A stretch of DNA of 45,639 nt from an uncultured Oscillibacter sp. (GCA_902476875.1 CABSFC010000009.1:1-45639); one strand, 5' to 3'. Shown: positions 8,785-16,343, counted from the first letter of the stretch. Numbers and translations: made by a program. Notes: generated by a model not told the origin, from the sequence alone.

Positions 8785-8814
8785 TGTGGAAAACTTCGTG
8801 GAAAATGTGAATAA
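8785..8814 (-). promoter_or_regulatory. cluster of three DnaA-box-like 9-mers
   Basis: Read on the minus strand: TTATTCACA (8814-8806) fits the consensus TTATNCACA exactly, TTTTCCACG (8805-8797) has two mismatches and TTTTCCACA (8793-8785) has one. They lie in one 30-base stretch of AT-rich DNA. The gene context is not that of an origin, so the role is open. Confidence 0.35.
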
Positions 8815-8902
8815 CTCCTTGTAGAAGCATATTATAAAATAATTTATGTCAAGTAAAAAAGCCGGAGGAAACTGACGGAACCTGGAAAGCAAGAGTAAAA
8901 TG

Positions 8903-8941
8903 CCACGATTTTTGCCAAAAAGCGTATCAAAAAAATCGTGG
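8903..8941. repeat. 11-bp perfect inverted repeat in the AT-rich spacer
   Basis: CCACGATTTTT (8903-8913) and its exact complement (8931-8941) are separated by 17 bases. It could be a hairpin, a weak terminator or a binding site; nothing around it decides between these. Confidence 0.5.
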
Positions 8942-9086
8942 AACTTTTTAACATATTTTTTCAAAGCACCCCAGGAAGCCTGCAAACACGACAAAACGCC
9001 AAAATTTAATCTGCAGGAAAACCTGCAAATATACAAAAAGTAATATACAACCGATGACATCCAAACAAAAAAGCCGGAAGAAAAGG

Positions 9087-9115
9087 TTGACGTTGCCGCA
9101 AAAATGTGGTATGAT
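9087..9115 (+). promoter_or_regulatory. promoter of tRNA-Thr
   Basis: TTGACG (9087-9092), 17 bases, TATGAT (9110-9115); the tRNA begins 22 bases downstream. Confidence 0.7.
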
Positions 9116-9137
9116 TCCCCCTGTCTGAACAAGATTT

Positions 9138-9213
9138 GCTAGTGTAGCTCAGTCGGTAGAGCAGCTGATTCGTAATCAGCAGGTCAGGTGTTCGAGTCAC
9201 CCCACTAGCTCCA
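9138..9213 (+). tRNA. tRNA-Thr (anticodon CGT)
   Basis: 76 bases with encoded CCA. Acceptor stem GCTAGTG pairs with CACTAGC. The D arm is GCTC AGTCGGTAGA GC. The anticodon arm GCTGA-TTCGTAA-TCAGC shows anticodon CGT (reads ACG). The T arm is AGGTG-TTCGAGT-CACCC, with one A-C mismatch at the outer pair. The 3' end of this gene is the last chromosomal sequence before ICE-type genes begin, so it is a plausible integration target. Confidence 0.93.
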
Positions 9214-9222
9214 CAAAAAACG

Positions 9223-9269
9223 AACGCTTTCGATACCGTGGGCTGAATGCCTACGGTATCAAGCGTTTT
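9223..9269 (+). terminator. hairpin terminator behind tRNA-Thr
   Basis: AACGCTT and GATACCGT pair with ACGGTATC and AAGCGTT, followed by a short T run; the stem starts 10 bases behind the CCA end. Confidence 0.65.
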
Positions 9270-9338
9270 GGGGAAATTACACCTCTGTAAATTCACAAAA
9301 CAAACAAAAAATGACAATAAAGATTTCGGAGCAACTGC

Positions 9339-9355
9339 CGGGAGTTGAACTCCCG
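9339..9355. repeat. 17-base palindrome near the ICE left end
   Basis: CGGGAGTT-G-AACTCCCG is a perfect palindrome around one central base. It looks superficially like an antisense tRNA T arm, but the loop geometry is wrong (see rejected items). It may be a recombinase or regulator binding site. Confidence 0.45.
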
Positions 9356-9367
9356 ACAAGTACGTTC

Positions 9368-9405
9368 AAAGGCCAGCGCCCTTTTTGCGAGGACGCTGGC
9401 CTTTT
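9368..9405 (+). terminator. terminator-like hairpin before the first ICE gene
   Basis: AAAGGCCAGCG pairs with CGCTGGCCTTT (9394-9404) with T residues at the end. No + strand gene lies upstream inside the ICE, so it either insulates the ICE from chromosomal transcription or works as an attenuator. Confidence 0.55.
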
Positions 9406-9453
9406 GTGTTTCTGGCATGCGCCCCTCAAAGAACAGACAGGAAAAAAGAACCC

Positions 9454-9492
9454 GGCGCCCTTTTTCAAACAGAGTGATTCAAAAAGGGCGCC
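9454..9492. repeat. 12-bp inverted repeat GGCGCCCTTTTT
   Basis: GGCGCCCTTTTT (9454-9465) and its exact complement (9481-9492) flank 15 bases. The core GCGCCCTTTTTC returns at 10269-10279 and 17423-17433 in front of other ICE genes, so it belongs to an element-specific leader motif. Confidence 0.55.
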
Positions 9493-9517
9493 AGCCTTGA
9501 CAGAAAGGAAACCGACT

Positions 9518-10219
9518 ATGGAAGGATCAATGAAAACCGGGTATTTCTCAGAACTGGCGATCTGTTTCCGGCAAGCTGGTTTTACCGTGCTGCCCGAAGA
9601 AGACGGCATTCTGCCTATTGTGTGGAATGGTAAGCCTTTATGCCGGATCACCGAAAGCGGCGGCATTCGCTACCGGCAGGAAGATATGGTGGATCGGGAC
9701 ACAGAGCAGGCCCTTGATCGGGCAGCAGGCGTGGCCTCCGTAACGAAGGAATACATGGCATTGATGGCCGAGGCCCCTGACTTAAAGGCGGATGGCTTAG
9801 GCGAAAACTATAAATTGCTGGCAGACTTCAATGGCGCCGTACTCGCAGGGCATCCCACCGGGTACGGCGTCCAGTTTGTCACCTGGGAGTGGAGTTATGG
9901 GCGAACCGGCCTGTGGCAAGGCCACTACTATAATAATGACTACAAGGCGGCAAAGCAGGACTTCGCGATCCGCGCCGGTCTGATCTAGAGAAACCGGCTT
10001 TTCTCCGACGAGCAGCTTGCGGAGATCTACCGATGCGTCCATGAAACGCTGGAGAGCGTCTATCCCATCACCACAGAAAGACAAAGACTGCTGGAAAATG
10101 TGGCGGCGCAGATCGAATCCGGCGTTCCCCAGCTTGATGAGTTGGTCAACCAGTCTAACCTGAAGGAAATGGAGGCGGCAGATGAAGCAGATCATCAGGG
10201 CATGACACAGCAAATGTAA
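9518..10219 (+). pseudogene. conserved ICE hypothetical protein interrupted by an in-frame TAG
   Basis: The frame from ATG 9518 (AGAAAGGAAA ribosome site) runs 156 residues to TAG at 9986-9988, then continues open in the same frame for 76 more codons to TAA at 10217. The region past the stop reads RNRLFSDEQLAEIYRCVHET and looks like a normal helical C-terminus. It also ends in GMTQQM, a variant of the tail shared by many ICE proteins. So the two parts were one protein. A one-base change from CAG or AAG to TAG explains it; readthrough is the alternative. I recall similar proteins (AIRAGL followed by NRLF) in related ICEs but know no function. Confidence 0.65.
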
Positions 10220-10234
10220 ATCAAAACAGGACGT

Positions 10235-10267
10235 GGCCGTGATCCCGCAGGGATACGGCCTTTTTTT
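10235..10267 (+). terminator. intrinsic terminator between ICE genes
   Basis: GGCCGTGATCCC pairs with GGGATACGGCC (one bulged G, loop GCA) and is followed by seven T. It lies 16 bases behind the preceding stop. Confidence 0.8.
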
Positions 10268-10271
10268 GCGC

Positions 10272-10304
10272 CCTTTTTCGGGATGACGGTTTCGCCCGGA
10301 AAGG
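10272..10304 (+). promoter_or_regulatory. SD-sequestering hairpin before the gene at 10311
   Basis: CCTTTTTCGGG (10272-10282) can pair with CCCGGAAAGG (10295-10304) using two G-U pairs and one bulge. The second arm holds the GGAAAGG ribosome site of the gene that starts at 10311. The same arrangement occurs at 17426-17454. Confidence 0.45.
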
Positions 10305-10310
10305 ACAGCA

Positions 10311-11021
10311 ATGACAAGATATTTTCTGAAAGGCACCCCTCTGGCGGGACTGGAGCGCGAGATGATGACGCCGCCCAACTTTTCCCCTCGCGGAGGCGGT
10401 CAAATGATCCTGTGCCGGTTTCGGTACAAGCCGGAGGATGTAGCCTGCAAACACTGCACCAAATACCGGAGAGGCGGATGTGCTGTGCCGGTATGCCCCT
10501 GGCTGGCCGAACGTGCGGAAGCTGGGGTGGTCACCTACTCCTCCCTGGCGGACGAGTTCTATCGAAAGTGGCAGGGCAGCGCCTTGGGAGTCCGGATCGC
10601 GGAACTGCTCTCAGGCAAGAAGTCGGTCTCCTACCTGGACGCCTCCCATACCGCCCGTCTGACGGCCTATGCCGCATACCTGGCCCATCACCATAAGGAT
10701 GGCGATGGCAACCGCAGACTGGCGGCGCTGTATCTGCTGACCGCGACGGAAACGCTCCGCCTCTGTGCCATCCCCCGCACATTCGGCCTCTGGAGCATCG
10801 ATATAGGGAGCTGGGGCGCCATGCGGACGCTCAGCGCGCAGGAATATGTGCTGCTTCAGGCGGCAAAGGGGATCTGGCTGGGCAGAAATACCGTCACGGT
10901 CTCCGAGTTGTGTGACCGGGAACTGGTGGAGGACAGGACGCTGAGCCTGATCCTGGACGCACTTCTGATCGCCCACTATGGAAAGGCGGTCATCGCTGCG
11001 AATGAGGGGGCAGACGTATGA
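10311..11021 (+). CDS. conserved ICE hypothetical protein with cysteine motif
   Basis: 236 residues. The N-terminus has a compact cysteine set, CKHCTKYRRGGCAVPVCPW (residues about 45-63), which could bind zinc or an Fe-S cluster. The rest is helical with ALYLLTATETLRL and later VSELCDRELV. I recognise this as a common protein of gut Firmicutes ICEs that starts MTRYF-KGTPL and has this cysteine cluster, but no function is known to me. The start has AAAGGA seven bases before it. The stop overlaps the next ATG, so it is coupled to the ArdA-like gene. Confidence 0.7.
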   Translation: MTRYFLKGTPLAGLEREMMTPPNFSPRGGGQMILCRFRYKPEDVACKHCTKYRRGGCAVPVCPWLAERAEAGVVTYSSLADEFYRKWQGSALGVRIAELLSGKKSVSYLDASHTARLTAYAAYLAHHHKDGDGNRRLAALYLLTATETLRLCAIPRTFGLWSIDIGSWGAMRTLSAQEYVLLQAAKGIWLGRNTVTVSELCDRELVEDRTLSLILDALLIAHYGKAVIAANEGADV

Positions 11022-12226
11022 GCTATGTAATCAAAGCTGTGCTAAGCAATGCCAGGCATCCGGAATATGGCCAGGCCACTATCCCATTCCCTGTTCCGGA
11101 TGAAGAATATGACGGCACGATAGCGTTGTTGTCATCGCTGGGCATCGGAGATGCAGTGTGTCAGGATTGCCAGATAAATGACCTGGACAGTTTCTATACA
11201 GTCCTGAACCAAATGCTGGGAACCTCAGTCACATTCGATGAACTGGACTATCTGGCCAAGCGTCTGGACAGCTTCGATGATGGCGAGGCCGCCCGGTTCC
11301 AGGGGATGGCCCATAAGCTGGGACTTTCAAATATCAAGGATCTCATCAATTTGACCTTCTGCTGTCAGCAGGCCACCGTGATCACTGATTTTTCCGATCT
11401 TGGGAAAATCGGTCAGGAGCACTATATGGATTTGTACGGCGGATGTGCCAGCGTACAGGAGTTGGAAAATCTGGACGGAGTTGAAACAGCCCTCCTGCTG
11501 ATCGACAGTGGTGCGGGGATCGTCACCCCCTATGGTGTGGTCTACGACAACGGTATGAAGCTGGAGCAGCTCTATGATGGCAGGCATTTCCCCGGTTATC
11601 ACTATGACGTGGATATGCTGGCGGCGGGGATCACTTCACGGGATGAGCCGGAGAACACGTCCAAGATAACATGGCTGTATCTGCCCTGCCCCCGGCTCCA
11701 GATAGAGCGTGGGATGCAGCGGAGCGGCATCGCCGATCCAGAGGATATGCGCTTCTGGTATGAGGAGAGCGCGCTGCCAAAAGAAGTGGAAAATGTACTG
11801 GAGTTTCATCAGGAAAGCATCTACAGCTTGAACGAGCTTGCCGCCGCAGTGAAAAAGCTCTCCATGGAAGACCGCAAAAAATTGGGGGCCGCGACAGTTA
11901 TGGCTAAGCCGGAGTACGCATTTCAAATCCGCCGTCTGGCTGAAAATCTGGATCAGTTTGAATTTGCCCCAAATGTCCACGCCCCGGCCGAGTATGGCAG
12001 ATACATGATCCGGGAATCCGGCCGCTTTGACTATGATCCCAATTTGGATGAGTTCTACGACTACGAGAAATACGGTTGTCAGCGCATGGAGCAGCAGTCC
12101 GGTATGTTTACTGACGGTGGATATATCGCTTACCATGGCGCGCTGAGTCTGGAGGAACTGATGATGGAAGGCCCCGCGGAGGAATATCAGCAGGCGCAGG
12201 GGCAACAGATGGGAGGTCTCACATGA
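11018..12226 (+). CDS. ArdA-family antirestriction protein
   Basis: 402 residues. The stretch ELDYLAKRLDSFDDGE and the following DLINLTFCCQQATVITDF (residues about 75-125) are what I know from ICE ArdA proteins of Clostridia. ArdA proteins are acidic DNA mimics that block type I restriction when a conjugative element enters a new cell. This one is longer than plasmid ArdA (about 165 residues), with a C-terminal part containing ITWLYLPCPRL and SLNELAAAVKKLS. It ends QQMGGLT, a variant of the shared C-terminal tail; the codons for MGG also hold the GGAGG upstream of the next reading frame. Translation couples to the preceding gene through an ATGA overlap. Confidence 0.7.
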   Translation: MSYVIKAVLSNARHPEYGQATIPFPVPDEEYDGTIALLSSLGIGDAVCQDCQINDLDSFYTVLNQMLGTSVTFDELDYLAKRLDSFDDGEAARFQGMAHKLGLSNIKDLINLTFCCQQATVITDFSDLGKIGQEHYMDLYGGCASVQELENLDGVETALLLIDSGAGIVTPYGVVYDNGMKLEQLYDGRHFPGYHYDVDMLAAGITSRDEPENTSKITWLYLPCPRLQIERGMQRSGIADPEDMRFWYEESALPKEVENVLEFHQESIYSLNELAAAVKKLSMEDRKKLGAATVMAKPEYAFQIRRLAENLDQFEFAPNVHAPAEYGRYMIRESGRFDYDPNLDEFYDYEKYGCQRMEQQSGMFTDGGYIAYHGALSLEELMMEGPAEEYQQAQGQQMGGLT

Positions 12227-12269
12227 CTACACTGATACTGGCCCGCGGGAATAACTGTGAAACCGTCTC

Positions 12270-12284
12270 CCTTTGCTTGAAAGG
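12270..12284 (+). promoter_or_regulatory. short CCTTT/AAAGG hairpin over the SD of the metalloprotease gene
   Basis: CCTTT, loop GCTTG, AAAGG; the right arm is the SD (AAAGGA) for the ATG at 12292. The stem is only five pairs, so it is weak alone, but it repeats the theme seen before four other ICE genes. Confidence 0.35.
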
Positions 12285-12291
12285 AAATATC

Positions 12292-13386
12292 ATGAGACGA
12301 TTAGTGAATATGCTGGCCGCCATGGTTCTCATGGCGGCCATTTCTTTTACCCTCGCCGTCCCGGCGTCTGCGGCATCGTCCTTTGCGGATATCGCCCCGG
12401 CCTCGCCCTATCAGGAATGCCTGGAATATCTGCATGCGCGGAAAATCATCATCGGCACCGGCGGAAACCAGTTTTCCCCGGATGCGCCGGTCACTGTCCG
12501 CCAGTGGGCCATGATGCTCTGCCGGGCCTATGGCCTGGAGGATCACGGCGCGGAAGCCGGGGAGATTGGGCTGGGCTGCGTGGAACAGTGCCTGAAAAAC
12601 GGATGGCTGGGTATGACGGCCTATGAAGATCCGGGCACCCGTCTCTGCTGGGCCGCGCTTCTGGAAAGCGCGTTCAGTGTCATAAATCTCCACGTATACA
12701 ACTATGAGCTCTACCCAGGCGGCGCGGAGCTTTCCTCCCAGGAAAACCTGCTCCGTATCGGCAGGGAGCTGGAGCTTTGCGGGCAGGATACTACTGCCCT
12801 TCAAACCGTGACCCGCGGGGAGGCCGCGCGGCTGCTGTACCAGATTCTGACAGAGTCCTTTGAGATCGTTCCGCCGCCGTCCCCCATCGCCGTCCAGAAT
12901 CCCGCGGGCCTTTCCCTGAACAAATACCAGCTGGAGCTGAACCGGGTGCCCCAGCCGATCCTCCAGGCGTTTCAGTCCCTCGGTTGGTCTTATTCCGTGG
13001 ATTTTGACTATGTAGCGCAATACAGCAGGGAGATCGGGATGTCCTGCGTCGGCCTCGCCGACTACGGGAAGAAGCGGATCATCGTCTCTGACTCCGCGGC
13101 AACGCTCCATGAAATGGGGCACTTCCTCCACTGCGTTCTCGACTTTCCCAAAGAGGTCGATAGATTGTATCGGGAGGAATCCCCGGAGGCGGCAAAACTC
13201 CTGCGGCAGTATGCGCTGACGGACTCCCACGAATACTTTGCCGACTGTTTTGCCTACTGGGTATCCTATTGGGAAGATGATTCCCGCATGGAGCGGTTCC
13301 GGGAGATCCTGCCGGAGACATATCAGTTCTTTTCCGCACTGGAAGCGAACGGCTGGGGCTGTGAACCTCTGCTGCGGAGGGTATGA
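12292..13386 (+). CDS. secreted SLH-domain metalloprotease, anthrax lethal factor-like zinc site
   Basis: 364 residues from the ATG at 12292; the frame is open further upstream, but only this start has an SD (AAAGGA) and a signal peptide (MRRLVNMLAAMVLMAA, cleavage near ASAA). A surface-layer homology domain follows (FADIAPASPYQECLEYLHA, VTVRQWAMMLCRAYGL). The C-terminal half carries the zinc motif HEMGHFLH near residue 274 and a downstream glutamate in DSHEYFADCFAYW, the pattern of the lethal-factor/ATLF peptidase group. It should act outside the cell, bound to the cell wall by the SLH part. The substrate is unknown; a role in opening the wall during mating or in stripping recipient surface proteins is inference. 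Confidence 0.75.
   Translation: MRRLVNMLAAMVLMAAISFTLAVPASAASSFADIAPASPYQECLEYLHARKIIIGTGGNQFSPDAPVTVRQWAMMLCRAYGLEDHGAEAGEIGLGCVEQCLKNGWLGMTAYEDPGTRLCWAALLESAFSVINLHVYNYELYPGGAELSSQENLLRIGRELELCGQDTTALQTVTRGEAARLLYQILTESFEIVPPPSPIAVQNPAGLSLNKYQLELNRVPQPILQAFQSLGWSYSVDFDYVAQYSREIGMSCVGLADYGKKRIIVSDSAATLHEMGHFLHCVLDFPKEVDRLYREESPEAAKLLRQYALTDSHEYFADCFAYWVSYWEDDSRMERFREILPETYQFFSALEANGWGCEPLLRRV
12314..12348 (+). terminator. terminator-like hairpin inside the metalloprotease signal-peptide codons
   Basis: TGGCCGCCATG (12314-12324) pairs perfectly with CATGGCGGCCA (12330-12340) around GTTCT, followed by TTTCTTTT. It lies about codons 8-17 of the reading frame, where an attenuator could act before full translation. 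Confidence 0.5.
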
Positions 13387-13399
13387 GGCAAATTAGGAA

Positions 13400-13428
13400 T
13401 AGACTTCCGGGAAAGTATGTGGTATTGT
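13400..13428 (+). promoter_or_regulatory. ICE promoter P1
   Basis: TAGACT (13400-13405), 17 bases, TATTGT (13423-13428). It is one of four ICE promoters with the same layout (see 23369, 34285, 41518). The bases after the -10, TCCCG then TTACCAAAA, repeat almost exactly at P2. The gene at 13459 starts 31 bases downstream. Confidence 0.65.
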
Positions 13429-13458
13429 TCCCGTTACCAAAAATGAAGGAGAAGTATC

Positions 13459-14181
13459 ATGGGAATCCATACGAAAGCAAATCGCAAACAAATAATCGCC
13501 ATCCGGCCCGCTTCACCCGAGGAAGCGGGCCTTTTCTATGCCCTGCCGTCTGAGCAGGACAAGGCGCTGGGCGCCGTCGGCCATGTCCGCATGGACTTTG
13601 GGCGGAGCGGCACGGAGTTCTGGCACACCTGGCATCCCAGAGGGCCGGAGGAACTGAATTCCCCGGAGTTCAAAGCAGAGCTTCAGGAGGTGGTGGATGA
13701 GCTGCGAAAGAGCGTCCTGAAGAACTTTTCTGCCATGACCGGCTACTGCCGGGGCCACGGCGGAGAGATCAGCGGGGGCTGGGTACAGAACTACGGATAC
13801 ATCGTGGAGACGGAGAATTACCGCTACTGCCTGCGCTGCAATCCTGTGGCAGGTGACTATCAAGCCTATCTGACCGCCTTCGATCTCCGCATCCAGCGGC
13901 AGAACATGGCCCAGGAGGAAAAGCCGGTGGTCGGCGGAGTCACCTTTGCCAATGGAGAGCGGCTGGAATATACGGACGCGGAGAAATACCTCCAATGCAT
14001 CCGGGAGGAACTGCCCTATCACAGCACCACAGGTTTCCGCTATGAAACGCTGACAGATGATCCTTCTGTCCGTAAGCAGGTAGACGATATCCTGTACGAC
14101 CTCTACGGCGAGGAAAACCCCCGACCGCTGGAGGACTACGAAACAAAACCTGAGAGCGGCATGACGATGGGAGGAATGTGA
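13459..14181 (+). CDS. conserved ICE hypothetical protein
   Basis: 240 residues. The N-terminal part IRPASPEEAGLFYALPSEQD with GHVRMDFGRSG and EFWHTW is a family I know from Firmicutes ICEs, with no assigned function. The second half contains YLQCIREELPYHSTTGFRYE and a VDDILYDLYGEENP helix of the type seen in large-polyvalent-protein domains. The protein ends GMTMGGM, the clearest example of the shared tail; the GGAGG inside these last codons serves as SD for the next gene two bases later. The start is ATG 13459 with AAGGAGAAG. A terminator-like hairpin lies in codons 16-25. Confidence 0.7.
   Translation: MGIHTKANRKQIIAIRPASPEEAGLFYALPSEQDKALGAVGHVRMDFGRSGTEFWHTWHPRGPEELNSPEFKAELQEVVDELRKSVLKNFSAMTGYCRGHGGEISGGWVQNYGYIVETENYRYCLRCNPVAGDYQAYLTAFDLRIQRQNMAQEEKPVVGGVTFANGERLEYTDAEKYLQCIREELPYHSTTGFRYETLTDDPSVRKQVDDILYDLYGEENPRPLEDYETKPESGMTMGGM
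13505..13536 (+). terminator. terminator-like hairpin within the first codons of the gene at 13459
   Basis: GGCCCGCTTC (13505-13514) pairs with GAAGCGGGCC (13522-13531) and is followed by TTTTCT. It is a complete intrinsic-terminator shape about 77 bases behind the P1 -10 box, inside coding sequence. Confidence 0.5.
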
Positions 14182-14182
14182 T

Positions 14183-15166
14183 ATGAACACGCCGCCGAAA
14201 GAGTGGCTGGAATTTCTGCGGGAGCAGTATCCCGCGGGCAGCCGAATCAAGCTCAGAGAGATGAAAGACGACCCTGCTCCTGTCCCTCCTGGTACGATGG
14301 GTACTCTGGAGGGCATCGATGACGCCGGATACTTTCTCATGAAGTGGGACAATGGGAGGATCCTGAGCCTGGTCATCGGGCAGGACAGCTTCTCTGTGCT
14401 GCCGCCTGAACCGACGCTTCTGAAGCTGTACATGCCGCTGACTGCCGATCTCTATGAGCGGAACGGGTATGGGGGTCTGGAGGATAACAGCGCAGGGCTG
14501 GACGGCCGGGAGCTTCGCTCCTACGAGGGCGCAATCCTCAAGGCGCTGATCAGCAACCGTGTGCCGGAGGAGAGCGAACGCGGCATCATGCACTGGTATG
14601 GCGGGGACGATACGGTCAACGACAAAGTGCGCTCCGTGGTATTTACCGCGGAGGAACGCAACGGTCAGCTCTGGGGTGTTGCGGAGTGCCAGGTGGTGGG
14701 TACCCTCTCACCGGAGGAGCTGGATACGCTTAAGAAGTACATCAGCGGACAGGCAGCGGATGCATGGGGCGAGGGCTTTGAACAGCGGGAGATCAAAATA
14801 GGTGATAGCGAACTGTATGTCCATCTCTGGAACAGCGATGATTGGAGCATCCAGACCGAGGAGGAACGGTTCGCGCCCAAAATTGCAGAAGGTCTTCCCG
14901 ACCTGTGCTGGTCTATTCTCCCCGGCGAGGGCAGGTTGATCTGCATCAAGCGGGGCGAGAGCGGCTACTATCCCAGCGACTGGGAAACCGGAGATCCGGA
15001 GCAGAACCGCCAGATTGCGGATTACAGCAATCAAAAGCGCGGCATTACCAAAGCCCAGGAGGAGGCCATGCTCTGCGGCTCCATGATCGGCTGGGACGTC
15101 CCCGGCGCCGATCCGAAAGCCTATGAGCAGAAAACGCCCCAGATGGGAGGAATGACGCTTGGATAG
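14183..15166 (+). CDS. DUF4314 / DUF6329-type ICE protein
   Basis: 327 residues. Residues 1-75 match the DUF4314 pattern (LREQYPAGSRIKL, PVPPGTMGTLEGID, GYFLMKWDNGR, SFSVLPP), a small beta-barrel domain common in conjugative elements. The middle (LKLYMPLTADLYE to WNSDDWSIQTEEERFAP) fits what I know as DUF6329. A third part has LCWSILPGEGRLICIKRGESG and SMIGWDVPGADP. It ends QMGGMTLG, again with the tail and with GGAGG used as SD for the TTG start that overlaps its stop. It is coupled to both neighbours. No catalytic residues recognised. Confidence 0.75.
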   Translation: MNTPPKEWLEFLREQYPAGSRIKLREMKDDPAPVPPGTMGTLEGIDDAGYFLMKWDNGRILSLVIGQDSFSVLPPEPTLLKLYMPLTADLYERNGYGGLEDNSAGLDGRELRSYEGAILKALISNRVPEESERGIMHWYGGDDTVNDKVRSVVFTAEERNGQLWGVAECQVVGTLSPEELDTLKKYISGQAADAWGEGFEQREIKIGDSELYVHLWNSDDWSIQTEEERFAPKIAEGLPDLCWSILPGEGRLICIKRGESGYYPSDWETGDPEQNRQIADYSNQKRGITKAQEEAMLCGSMIGWDVPGADPKAYEQKTPQMGGMTLG

Positions 15167-16343
15167 GGTGTTTACCGTGGAGCTGGCCGGAAAGAGCGAC
15201 CTGTACTGTGAGCTTGATCTTCCCGCGGCTCCATACCAACTGCTGGACGCGCTGGACAAGCTCCAGATGGCCCCCAGCGATAATCCGAGCTGGGAGATAT
15301 GTGAGTTCCATGACTTCGAATATCTGGCGTCGCTTCTGGATGGATCGGGCAGCCTTTATGAGCTGAACGCGCTGTCGAACAGGCTGGCCGAACTGGATGA
15401 TCGGGCAAGTGTCGCCTTTCAGGGGCTGCTGCAGATGGAGATCAATAAGAGAGATGGCGACATCCAGATCCCGCGCCTCATCGATCTGGCCTACAGCACG
15501 GACTGCTGCCATGTGGTGGGTGAGGCGCTAAACGACTCCCAGCTTGGCCGGTTTTATGCCGAAAACGGATTCATCCCGGAAGTGAAAGCAGTGCCCGATG
15601 AGATCTTCGAGCTGCTGGACTTTGAGATGCTGGGCAGAAAAGCCCGCATGGGAGAGCATGGCGTATTCACGCTTCATGGTTATGTGACCCAGCACGACGA
15701 TTTGAAGGAGATCTTCGCTACCCTTGACCTATCGCTCAAAGACCCAACCTACATCTTCCGCTGCGTTCTCAATAATTATCTCTACGACGATGAAGATTGG
15801 GTATGGCTCAACATGCCGCTGGATCTGCCAGCCACGGAGGAGGTACTGGACGCAGTCCTGGAAAAGCTGGGCACGCCTGATTGGGATTCGGTGATTTTAG
15901 GTGTGGTGGACAGCGCCGTCCCCGGCATTCTGGAAGACACGGAGCTGTCGATAGACAGCATGGTGGAGATCAACAGGCTGGCTCAGGCCATCCAATACCG
16001 CAAGGAACGGGATGAGCTTCCCAAGCTCAAGGCAGTCCTCCATACCGTGGACTGCAGCGACGTCAGCACCATCATCTCCATCGTGGAGGATCTGGATGAC
16101 TACCTCTACGAGCCGACAGCGCGCGATTTCGTGGACGTCGCCAAAGAGGAACTGCGCCTCAGCGTGGATGAGAAGACGCTGTCTATTTTACAGAAGCATG
16201 TGAACCTTTATGACTACGGCAGGGATCTCATTGCCGCCAATCACGCGGCAATAACGCCCTATGGTCTGGTGGAACGCCGGGACGGCCAGCCCATCCAGGC
16301 CCCGGCAGAGCAGCCCCGGCAGGGCGGAATGGAGATGGCATGA
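15159..16343 (+). CDS. ArdA-like ICE protein (second copy)
   Basis: 394 residues. The N-terminal half follows the same plan as the ArdA-type protein at 11018: LYELNALSNRLAELDDRASV corresponds to the ELDYLAKRLDSFD segment and LIDLAYSTDCCHVV to the NLTFCCQQATVI segment. The protein is strongly acidic, as DNA mimics are. It starts at TTG 15159 inside the end of the previous gene, with GGAGG eight bases ahead, and ends RQGGMEMA, a tail variant. Its stop overlaps the next ATG. A role in antirestriction is by similarity of layout only. Confidence 0.6.
   Translation: MDRVFTVELAGKSDLYCELDLPAAPYQLLDALDKLQMAPSDNPSWEICEFHDFEYLASLLDGSGSLYELNALSNRLAELDDRASVAFQGLLQMEINKRDGDIQIPRLIDLAYSTDCCHVVGEALNDSQLGRFYAENGFIPEVKAVPDEIFELLDFEMLGRKARMGEHGVFTLHGYVTQHDDLKEIFATLDLSLKDPTYIFRCVLNNYLYDDEDWVWLNMPLDLPATEEVLDAVLEKLGTPDWDSVILGVVDSAVPGILEDTELSIDSMVEINRLAQAIQYRKERDELPKLKAVLHTVDCSDVSTIISIVEDLDDYLYEPTARDFVDVAKEELRLSVDEKTLSILQKHVNLYDYGRDLIAANHAAITPYGLVERRDGQPIQAPAEQPRQGGMEMA

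Larger units (their letters stand above)
8439..9086. other. AT-rich gene-free spacer before tRNA-Thr
   Basis: About 650 bases, much richer in A and T than either flank. Open frames here have no SD, no recognisable domain and unlike codon use, so I call none. The stretch contains DnaA-box-like 9-mers (8785-8814) and a hairpin repeat (8903-8941), which are listed separately. Confidence 0.6.

Noticed and set aside
8749..9132. Minus-strand 127-codon frame in the AT-rich spacer
   Set aside because: No SD, Phe/Ser-rich low-complexity product and no domain; it results from AT-rich DNA.
9006..9359. Minus-strand open frame of 117 codons across tRNA-Thr
   Set aside because: Its middle (GVTRTPDLLITNQLLYRLSY) is the well-known false peptide from translating a tRNA gene backwards.
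9331..9360. Antisense tRNA T-arm-like sequence as a second tRNA or an attL duplicate
   Set aside because: The palindrome leaves at most one unpaired base where a 7-base T loop is needed, no anticodon or acceptor stem is found around it, and it does not match the tRNA-Thr 3' end.
9986..9988. Pyrrolysine or genome-wide TAG recoding
   Set aside because: Other genes in the window end normally in TAG (for example 15166, 17365), so a general recoding is not supported.
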